Positions 39,931 to 50,100 of a stretch of 64,000 nt of DNA are shown here, one piece after another; position 1 is the first letter of the stretch, and each line of letters opens with the position of its first letter. A program made the position numbers and the translations under genes. The notes under the pieces were generated by a model. It saw only the letters and a program-made list of their open reading frames with translations. It was not told where the DNA came from and did not search any database. Source of the DNA: Patiria miniata (lineage: Eukaryota; Echinodermata; Asteroidea; Valvatida; Asterinidae); the NCBI RefSeq assembly GCF_015706575.1, contig NW_024037050.1, positions 1,736,001 to 1,800,000 on the forward strand, read 5' to 3'.

Positions 39931-41982
39931 ATAATGTTTCGCAGAATTGCCCATTGCCAACCACTCTATAGAGACCGTGGGTTATAATGGCACAGACCCT
40001 GAGCTCGATCAGCCATTGACGCATAGTGCCCCTATGGAGCGGCGGAGCCTCGTTCAATTTGAGCAAGGACGCGTTTTTGGCGGTGGTAAACACGAAATTG
40101 TCCACTTAATTTAGCGATTTCGGTTGATGGTAGTCAAACATGATACTTTACTTGTTTTTTTTTTTTTGGGGGGGGGTTTGCCGTGCTCAATCATTGGCAT
40201 TGCAATTTCGCTTAACGGCGGCGAGCGATCGATTCGCGACGTACCTGATACCAACCTGAAAATTGAAGCATCGATCTATAGAAAATATAGATCGAGGGTG
40301 TCAAGTTATACAGCCCGTTTGCGAAGGCAAAGCGTCGGTCGTTGTCCGGGAAAGCTAATCCGATTACGTACTACGACGACGGTAACTGAACCGAGCATTG
40401 AAATTCGTGAGCCCCCCCCCCAAAACATTGCCTTTTGAACGTTGTGTTTTTCAGAAAATATGCTAGGTATGATTGAAATGTTACATTCTACTTGAAGAAG
40501 AAATTCTAAACTTCATGTCAGTGAAAAAGTCGCCGTCATCGATGCCGAAACCTCCATACTGGTCAAAGCTGACCTTCAAGTCTGGAAGAAATCGTTCGAA
40601 AACTTCCCCAAATGTATGTATTTATCCCAATTTCAAGGAATTTATCCAAGTTGTTATTTTACGAGTAGTTGAACACTTATATCATCTAAGCATATTCCGA
40701 ATTTCAGCTTAATCTGTTGTTGTGGACGCTAATTTTACAGCTTGAATCATCTCCAAAGAAAATTTCGAAGAGGATCAAAAAAATTATTTGTCGACCCATG
40801 TGCATTATTCAGCAAAGCGCCGTAGGCGCTACGGCTGACCGATTTCGGCCAAGCAACTATAGTAACGTATGGTAGATTAGCATATTCATTAGCGTCACTC
40901 AGCGTGATATAGCGCGGGTCTCGGTATCGACCAACGGAAGCCGGCAAAAAGGGTGATATTTGTTAATTAACAACTCGTGAAGGAGGCTTTTATGCAATTG
41001 TTTACTGCACACCATAATGGATAGGAACCTCATTAATGTGTGTGTCTGTCTGTCTGTCTGTCTGTACGTCGATTATCTCCAGAACCGAGCACCGTATGAA
41101 GTTGAAAATCGGCGGGTGTTTTGCTCCGGATCACAGAATGTGCAGTGTCGATGTCAAGTTTAAAGTTGTTTGGACGAGCAGTTCTCGAAAAAAGCTGCAC
41201 ATTGGACCCATGCATGATTTGTCTCATGATAGATTTGGCCTGCATGTGTACGCATGCGTATATGGCGCCACTGAAGTTGCGTGACGTCACAATTAACACT
41301 ACGTGCGTAAAGTTTGGTAGACAAAAGAGACGCGTAGCTGGCTCCATTTATATGTCTCATAAACCTCTGTGTGTCTGTGCCATAGCATAGAGAAAGCTGA
41401 CCTGCACTACCACGTTTCCGTATGTACACGTACGTGAGTGGCTGCACGGGCACATTATTTTTACAGTCGACTGAGCGACCATTGTAGGCGGTCGACTGAG
41501 CAACCATACTGCAGGGCGATACCATTGTCCAGTATAGGGGTGAATATCTGCGCTATTTTTTGCAGCTTTTTCGAGAACCACTCGCCCAAACAACTCCAAA
41601 CTTGGCACAAACTTTGACGTGAGTGTGCGTTCAACCTGTGAAAACAACACCATTGAATCGCGTGCGTTGTTTGCACGAGCAGTTCTCAAAAACTCTGCAA
41701 GCATGCAACCAATATCAGCGGCAAAGCAATTTGCGCTTCCCAAACATGCACATTTTAGACGGGCACTGCACTAGTTTTTCCAATTTCAATGAAAAGTAAT
41801 GAACATATCACAACGACTTTTAGCACATACTTGGATCATTATAGGGGAAATAAATCCTGAAAGTTGCATGAATATACGGTCTTCCAAACGGAACATGTCT
41901 GTGTACTGTAGTTTTATTCAAAATAAAGTGTTACGTAACCTTTAGAAATCGCCCTTCGCAACCATATGGCAGTATAGGCCTA
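39931..41982. other. Intergenic sequence without recognised gene
   Basis: The first 170 bp align loosely with 61375-61540 (TTTCGCAG-ATTGC-CATTGCCAAC block), extending the segmental duplication. At 41037-41120 lies a (GTCT)n run and CGATTATCTCCAGAACCGAG, the complement of the end of the repeat at 23.8 kb. No supported exon. Confidence 0.45.
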
Positions 41983-42896
41983 CAGGGTGAGTTAAAAAAA
42001 AAATATATAGCACCAAAAATAATAGTGACTTTTAGATGATACAATTTACTGAAATTGCTCAATCCGTAAAAGGAAAAGCACCATCAAACGCAATGACCAT
42101 AAACCTGTCTCGTCCACAAAAAAAGCAATTTATTGTGTGTTCAGACTGTTTGGAACAACAAAGAAAATGACACAGAATACTTGTTTCAACAACTGTCAAC
42201 AACTGAAGTACACAATATCTTTATTAACAAGCCTGGTTATGTAAACAATATGATCTATAAGGCCAAAAAAAAAAGTCTCCGGTTTCTGGTATGGAGCTTG
42301 CCCCAAAAGTGGTGCGGCGACGCGGCTTTTTTTTTTTTTTTTTACCTGTTTTTTTTTTTTTTTTGGGGGGGGCCTTCAAATGTCGGCTGACGACTGCAAA
42401 TGGTGCCCGACTAAACTTAGTGCAAATATATGGGAGTCCAGAGAGGCCACATAAAGCTTATTCTCGATCATAACCCCATCTAAAACACGTTAAAATTGTG
42501 CAGCAGCAGGATTCCAGTCAAACCAGTGAGTTTGGCGGTTTTGAGACATCATCTTGTATTGAAAAAAAAAACTTTTTCATTTTGCCGACGCGCATGGCTA
42601 CGGCGACGCGCGCGCATACCAGAAACCGGAGACTTTTTTTTTTGGCCTAAAATCCCCTTTTTTTTAGAAGACGGGCCTTCGAAAGGACATGATGTTGAAT
42701 TTTTTTTTACTTTAATGTTTTAACGCTGGTGCTGTGTAAAGACAATTATTGTGACGCCGATTGTTGAAAGCAAATTCAGTATTTTTTTGAAATTGGCTTT
42801 CCAGTCAGGATTATTTTTGGTGTAACGTTATTTTTTTCAAATATAAAATGTATTTTTGGGGGGTTTGGGTTCCGCTTTTTTTTTTACAAGCCCTTG
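41983..42896. mobile_element. TA-TSD fold-back element (CAGGGTGAGT family), host of Harbinger-like MITE
   Basis: Left end CAGGGTGAGTTAAAAAAAAA after TA (41981-41982); right end degenerate CAAGCCCTTG before TA. It is homologous to the 15028-17161 element, including the ACTGTTTGGAACAACAAAGA block. The piggyBac-like MITE and tandem array seen there are absent; instead a Harbinger-like MITE is inserted at 42261-42647. Confidence 0.72.
42261..42647. mobile_element. PIF/Harbinger-like MITE (GGCCA8 family, copy D), nested
   Basis: Inverted copy of 30366-30733, flanked by TAA on both sides (42258-42260, 42648-42650). The homologous unoccupied site at about 15360-15372 in the sister element reads TTATAAAATC with a single TAA, proving insertion with a 3-bp duplication. 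A poly-T/G expansion lies near 42328-42372. Confidence 0.85.
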
Positions 42897-42898
42897 TA

Positions 42899-43888
42899 TA
42901 ACTTTACACTCTCGAGCTATTCTAGATCGATACTTCAATATCAGATACGTCACGAATAGATTGCTGTCCGCGTTAATATTGCGATGTCAATGATTGAGCA
43001 CATTTGGCAAAAAAGACTGTACACCAACAACTGTATCGATCAAATTGCATTGGCCGACCGCGCGACAAAAGCAATGCAGCTTTCCAAGGGCCACTTCATG
43101 CGAATGTCGGTGCGAGGTGACTTCATAATAACTGAGGGGTAACAATACAGACCGCCTACGGCCCCCCCCCCATCAGCCAATGGGTTTGATTGTATGATCT
43201 TCAATTTTCAAGGATCTGATCTCCAGAAAAAAGAGATAACATTCAATCAAATTTCTGTGGAAATTTGGGATTGTGTGTGTTTACAGGACTATGAGGTTTG
43301 TTTTTTTTACTTGATAGGAGATCCCCCCACCCCCGTATATCGAAATGGCGTCCGCTACAAAACATGGCATATTTCCGGGTTGGAGGGGAGTTTAAGGATT
43401 TTAAGGGATTTTTATGATATTTCCTCGGCCCCCTTGGAATCATTGTGCCCCTTGCTTTTACTGAACAGAATCCAAGTGTGTATAGTGTTCGAAATCGCGC
43501 TGACAGAAGGAAACCTCTCCCGCAAGGTCTATGCGCGCATCCGCACATAATCTGTGGGCGGGTTACCCGTGCAGTTGAAGAAAACCAATACTTTGACAGT
43601 CTCGAGAGTGTGAACCAAAGCTCACACACCGCATGTAATTGGCCTCATTATTTTTCTCGTCTACTATTCGCTCAAAATTCAACCACTTGCTAACGCACGT
43701 AAAAGCAAACAATGTGTACTTGGGCACACTTTCTGCATGACTGAACCACGTATTCTTTTGCTTCCGAATGATGCCATTTCATTCGGAATAATTTCACAGG
43801 GTATTTGGTACCAGTCCTATCTTCACTTTGAGAGTAAATTGTTACGGTATAAGCACGTTTCCTGGTAATTATACGAACCCGGGCCGTC
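42899..43888. other. Intergenic sequence without recognised gene
   Basis: No credible exon. The ORFs at 43194-43550 and 43243-43629 overlap on opposite strands and have no domain-like features. Confidence 0.4.
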
Positions 43889-44479
43889 GATCGCACCACG
43901 AACCGGCTTATCTCGATTTTTTGCCAAATTGAGTTTTTGTCATTACCGTTATTATTTCATCAAATTTAAAGTGCTCATTCTCAGAAAGTTTGATTCCGAT
44001 CGGAGTTTTAATTAACTAAAAACGCTAATTAGACTGTGTGGCGTATCTCTAAAAAATGAAAAATGCTGCACCACGAAGTGGCGTATCCCGATACGCCACT
44101 TTACACGCCAATTCCCGTGGTGCTATGACGTCACAAAGAAGCGTCGACATGAAAAATTGGAATTTAGCGTTTCGTGAACCGACGTATCTCCGCATCTGGC
44201 GCACGGCCAATATTACGCGCGTTGTATGACATACGATAAACATGATAAAAATATGTTTCACGAAGTGACGAATAACTTTGGAACTGAATTTCTCAAAAAA
44301 TAAGCAACTCAGATGCACACGGATTGCATACAATAAAGCTAATCTATAATTCAATAGCAAAAACGAAACAGTTTGAATTCTTACACAGGGAATATATGGA
44401 ATGAGCCTACAAAATAATGACCAACTTTAAATCGGTTTTTCTCGAAACACAAAAAAATGCGATACGTCGGTTCGTGGTG
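43889..44479. mobile_element. MITE with GCACCACGAACCG termini
   Basis: GCACCACGAACCGGCTTATC at the left pairs with the complement of GCACCACGAACCGACGTATC at the right. The internal GTGGCGTATCCCGATACGCCAC (about 44080-44100) is a near-perfect palindrome. No target duplication recognised. Confidence 0.6.
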
Positions 44480-44654
44480 CAACCGACGCTATAGGCCTAT
44501 ACGTGCCTTTAATTTCAGCATCTTCAGTCGAATTCATTTATTTTCGAAAACTGGTTTCTATGGTGGCATTATGCAAGGGCGAATTTATGGTGGTTTGGCC
44601 ACCAACTTCCGTCTCATAATTATCATTTTCACCTGGTCAAAAAATTCAAAATAA

Positions 44655-46023
44655 GGGAGCATCTCATAAGTTGGAACGCTCGGAACGTTCTCATTGGAAC
44701 GGCGTGTTCCCGAACTGGAACGCTCCGGCGTTCCATAGACCGCTTGCAGACGCGTTCGATAATTGACGCGCTAAGGTGAGCGACGCCATGTTATGGGACA
44801 AAATGTGCGTGGATAGATATACGCCTGTCCCACAACATGGCGTCGCGCGCCTTCGCGCGTCGCTTATCGAACGCGTCTGCAAGCGGTCTATTGGGAACAC
44901 GGGACCGTTCCGTTGGAACGGCAAAATCCCTTTGCGAGAACGGTCCAGCGGAACGGTCGGGCACACGCGTTCTATTGTGCGTTCCAGCGGAGCGTTCCCA
45001 GCATATCGCGTATACGATGGCCCAGTTTCGAATATTTGCCCATATTTCGTCAGGAAAAATGGCGTCGCGATCTCCAGCAAACCGTGCGTCACTAAACGGT
45101 AGGTTTTGCCTGTTTTTGAGGACTTAATATAATATTTGGCCGTGATTGTGAAATTTCTGAGATGGTTTTGGGTAAATAGTTCAACACAAGGTACAAGTGA
45201 GCGTTAATGCGGATGGAATCTTGGTGAATCTAACGATGTAAATATCGTTTCTGTGGTGAAATGTCGGTAGCCCCGAACCTCGCATCACATGCAATCGCTA
45301 CGCTATGGTGAGTGTGTATTCACGTCAAAGTATGCTTGCGCAAGAACAATATTTCTTTTAATAATACTTTGATAATGCGTTCTAGATTAAGGGAAATCTC
45401 CCCAAAAAGTCGTAGATAGAGAAGGGGTGAAGGATTTTGAAATATGTTAAGTGAAGTTCTGTTAAATATTATAATCGACTTACGAAACGCAGTGGCTATT
45501 GTTACGGCAGATGTGAAGTTCTTCGGTGAAATTTCGCCCTGAACTTTTACATCGCTACGGTGATTGTGTGTTCTCGTTTACAATTGATACAGGGCGCATG
45601 TTTGTAGAATGCATGCAAGAACAAAAATTGTCTTTGACACTACGTGATAGGTTTACTGAAATTACCCGACAAAAATAGCGTAGAAGGAGTGAGGAATTTT
45701 GAATTAAAAACAAATCATTTCCAAACAATATAGCCTTCATCTCGAAAACAGCCCCGCTGAGCATAAACTCTGACTCCGGGTCCTGGTGCACGGACGTACT
45801 CACGTACGTATACCCGAGCGCGAATACCCATCCGTGGAGCGTTCCGCCGGGAACACGGTGTTCCTTCCCCGTTCCAGCTGGACCGCAGTTCGGTGCGTTC
45901 CATTCATTGCGTGGAACGCACCCGCGTTCCATCGGGAACACGGAGCGTTCCCATTGGAACGCCTGGCGTTCCTACGGAACGTTCCATTAGACCGCGAACG
46001 TTCCCGACTTATGAGACGCTCCC
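44655..46023. mobile_element. PIF/Harbinger-like element rich in GGAACG repeats
   Basis: Termini GGGAGCATCTCATAAGTTGG and the complement of GGGAGCGTCTCATAAGTCGG, with TAA flanking both sides (44652-44654, 46024-46026). Both subterminal regions (44670-44735, 44905-45000, 45835-46005) carry dense GGAACG/CGTTCC motifs. There is a long hairpin at about 44741-44890 and two diverged direct repeats of about 240 bp near 45200-45450 and 45500-45720. No transposase ORF. Confidence 0.7.
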
Positions 46024-46026
46024 TAA

Positions 46027-46591
46027 GCTACTTCAGGCCTTTGTTATGTTTATTGTCTCTGTGTTTACCTCTCTGTTATTATCCCCCTGTAAAAATACAG
46101 GATCCACACAATCATTGCGTTATTTCGAACTAAAAACAAAATCCACTTTTTAAACCCGGCACGATCGGGCTCCCGTTGGATTTCAAGCGATCAAGCTATG
46201 ATTCTTTTTTTTTCTCGAAAGTACAAAATGATTTCGAGCACACAAAATAATGAACATAATTAATTTTGTTCAAATGTGAAATTATTTTTTTTCGAATCGC
46301 ACCGAGCTGGTATAGTTTAGTTAATCAGACTGTTTCCACGCTGTGATTTTTTTTTGAGAGCACAAAATGATTTCGAGTGAACGAAAATGATTTCGAACGC
46401 ACGAAATAATGTATTTCCAACGTACGAAATAATGTATTTGTAGAGTGCAACAGATGATTTCGAGCTAAGCTTTACGAATAATGAACTGAACTAATTTCTT
46501 TTTAGTTATGGGAAATTCTTTTCGAATGTCATGTAGGCGCTCGATCCGTATGGAGCCGGTGTAGTTTTTCTCAACCTCTGCGTTGCTCGGT
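46027..46591. other. Intergenic sequence downstream of the PAN gene
   Basis: Contains several short repeats of the GATTTCGAGCACACAAAATA type (46225-46450). No gene. The 3' UTR of the PAN gene should run into this stretch, but no clear polyadenylation signal was identified. Confidence 0.4.
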
Positions 46592-47163
46592 CTAGTAAAG
46601 GTTTGGGCAGCAGTACATGTTCGAAGAATCATATGGCCTGGGTGTGTTTGCCACAACGCCTTCGTAGCACTCGGGAGCAATGTAGACATCACACCCATCA
46701 CCGTACAGCTGGGCGTCGCGGTCAGGTACCGCGCTGAAGAACCAACCCCAATATGGCTGACGGTAACCTCTGAGGAAGGCTGCCTTCAGCTCGGGTAGCA
46801 TGCAGGGGTGAGAGTCCAACTCAGCACAGGCGCGTGCTTGTCCGGCAAAGTCACCTTTGGCGTATGTTAACGGAGTGATGATGGGGTCTCGAGGGCTGAG
46901 CTGTGACCCGGGGCAGCAGATACCAGGGGAAGGGGCAGTCATCGGCAGACCGTGTTGGCTGACCCCGTTCTCGTTCACCACCACCGCCTGGCTGTCCGGC
47001 ACAGCGTACCAGGTATCGGTGTCTACCGGTAGTATTCCGGCGTATCCGGCCGCGTAGACCTGGTCCACTTCCCACAACTCGCAGAGATGTTGGTCGGCCA
47101 TTTTGCAGTCGCTAGAGGCCGATGCTTGTGTGTCATAGGTACGGTCAGTCAGACCAGGTAGCC
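46592..47163 (-). CDS. PAN gene exon 3: duplicated cysteine module and stop
   Basis: Acceptor TTCTTAATTAAG after a T-rich tract; the reading frame is GLPGLTDRTYDTQASASSDC and then MADQHLCELW onward. The ATG at 47101 is internal, not a start, because the frame is open upstream to the acceptor. Both copies of the module lie in this one exon; the protein ends SSNMYCCPNLY, stop at 46592-46594. Confidence 0.83.
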
Positions 47164-50100
47164 CTTAATTAAGAAAAAAAATCGAATAATTTTAATTTGT
47201 GGGTGATGCTTCAGCCACTAAACAAACACGATAAAGAGTACGTAGTGTTATATCGTCTTGCGCATGCGCTGATTTCACGGTTTATTGAGGCTAAGGATCA
47301 CAGATTTGCATTTATCCCCCAAAACTTACCGAATTATTATCAAAAGACTTAGACCTACTTGAGTTAAAGATCAAACTCGTATACTTAACACCCCGTGAAA
47401 TTATTTAGGCTGGTTTGCTGTCATTTAGAAGAAATCAAGAAATGAAAGTGATTTCTAACGATCATGTACTGATTCTTGGAAATAAAAACACGCGCGCACG
47501 CACCACTGATGTATTGCGCCTGATTGCGCCCATTGGCTAAATTTGCCACTTTGTACTACTTCTGGTTATGATTTTTTTGTCGTTTGTGTGCAAGGATAGG
47601 CCGGATACATTTTAAATTTAAGTGCAAAGTTGCTCCGTTTACCGGCAATTGACTAGTGTGAGGATCAGACCTTCACGTGTGCAGAGCCACACTAGCAACG
47701 TCTGATAGTGCATGTATTATGCGACCCCGCGCGCCAGCCAATCGGAGCCGCCTTTAGAAAATCGGCCAAAGCTGTTGCTTGGTCAATAGCTGCCATGTTT
47801 TTGTCATGCAACATCGGGTGACCGTCACGATAGAAGGCGCCGCCGGGCCCGCCCCGAATGGTCAGATTCTGGGGGTCAAGACGCATTGTTGTTTTGCATA
47901 AATATGCGCGCATAGCCTATATCGCAGAAGCTTGCTGTGCACGCTATCTATGGTGCACGCGTCTGTTCCGTTATAAATTATTCATAATGAAGTGAAGCGA
48001 CGCGTGTGCGTCGGTTCGGTTGTACGCAGCTCAGGCACTCGTCGTGTGTTGAGGTATTATTCCTCGGTAAGGAAGACTGTCCAAGACATGGTTGATGTTC
48101 ACTGAGCTTTATTCCAAGACAAAATTTCCAGGGGAAGGAACTTTCTTGCCTAAGACAAATTCTTCAGAGACAAATTTTTTCAAGGCAAAATCTCCAAGTC
48201 GAAATCTCCATGGCAAAAAAAATCCCAGCACCTTACAAGTACCCCATCAACGACCAGAAAAGGAGAGTTGGGGTGCCGGTGACCTAGACTGGTTCCCGAT
48301 CCATCAACTGTGTACTTCGAATGTATGGTCCGTCCTATGTTTAAGCTGCCATGTCTGACTCTGGATCCTCATAAAAAATAAGGGTTTTGGTAAAAAGATT
48401 TTTCAAGGCTCACGGGTGTTAAAACTCTTGTCAAAACGAGAAAAAAATAGGCGGAGCGTCGGTCGACGCTCATTAATATTCATGATCCCTACAGTAATTA
48501 ACATGCAAATGAAAGCAGAAAATTGTCTCTGTAGGCCTATCTATACTTCGTTCATTAAGACCGTGGCATAGAGAACGGTCTTCCCAAACCCTTAATTTTT
48601 TTACAATCGGCATATGGAGCTTCCGTTGCAAAACTAACTGCCAAATAGGATTATAATTTCCACAAAAATCTTCCAGGCACCGATGCATTTTCCACGTCAA
48701 CGTGCAGTTTTGTAAGTGAAAATCGCCTCCTGGTGTCAAATGATTGTTTATTTATTATTATTATTATTAATTTATTCAGAAATCAATCAACTCACAAACA
48801 AATATGCATACAAAAGACAAAGAACAGTTGATTCTTTCTGGGATAACCCAAGAAAGCCAATTACACAGGCTTATTTCCATTGGGGTCCCACAAGTATAGA
48901 CAAATTTACAAAATTCAAATACACAATTACTCTGAATTACAATCACAGTCGAAATTCCACGAATATAATTTTAAAAATTTGGAACAATCAAAGTCATTAA
49001 AAGAATATTACTGGTGTTTATCCCCTTCCAATTAAAATCAGCCACACTAATTTAAAACACTATATTTCCCTATGGTTGGCTTTTTGTGATAGATGTGACT
49101 TTACTTGTTTCTTAAATACTGGAAGACTGGAGATGCTTTTGATATTGGACGGCAATGCATTCCAGTCTTTAATAGCTGTAACACAAAATGTGTTTCTACT
49201 GGGGTGAGTTGGAACAATGAAGTTAAAAAGATTTTGCCTCGTATTATAATTGTATCTGTCGGAAACACGGGTGAAATTATCAGACATGTAACATTTAGGG
49301 GTTACGTTATGAAACACTTTAAATACATGATGAGTTTCAATTGAGTCACCCTATCCTGGACGTTAAGTAATCCAAGTCTGTCGAGTTCTCTCTGTCCAAT
49401 ATGAGCCCTTGGATTCTTGTCCAGTATAAACCTAACCATTTTATTTTGCACAATTTGTAGTTTGTTTTTTAGTCTTATGGTTAATGCAGAATACCATGAC
49501 GAACATGAGTATAGTCAAAATAACACTGAATCAGGGTAGAGCACAAAATTTTACGTGATTTTTCATTAAGAAAATTGGCCTGTCTGTAAAAGAAACTTGA
49601 GTCTATCCCCGGCTTTCTTAATGATTGATGTAGCAGTGCCTTCTCCAGATAATACAGAATCTAGAATAACTCCCAGATACTTCACAGATGAAGATGATTT
49701 AACCACTTCTCCACTTGTGCACTTTACTGAAAATGAATTTTGGCAATTTGAAACACTATTAAATGTAATTCAAGATCATTTTTTACTCAATGATCATTTT
49801 TTTTACTAAATGAGTTTGGCATTAAAAAGTCTATCTTTTCTGCTTTGACTTTCCCAAGCAACAGGTTAATTAGACACAACTTCGGGTGAATTTGAACAAG
49901 GACAGCGTTGCGGGGTTATTTATTTTAACTGAGCTGTAATATGCACACAAAAAAGAAGACAATGACTCAGTGTGACATGTGATCTGATTTAATCACAGAT
50001 CTTACACAAAAGGATGAACGACTGTTCTGAGCTCTGGTACAAAAGCACTGAACGGATTTAGGTTGCATGTTAATCGCCAACGTCTGGCGCTCCACATGAA

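Noticed and set aside
47041..47101. ATG at 47101 as the start of a separate 169-residue protein
   Set aside because: The frame stays open upstream to a splice acceptor at 47164 and joins the microexon in phase; the protein would otherwise lack a signal peptide despite its many cysteines.
47692..47913. 73-codon minus-strand ORF in a CpG-rich patch
   Set aside because: No donor in a useful phase, no motif, and it lies inside the PAN gene intron; kept only as a compositional feature.
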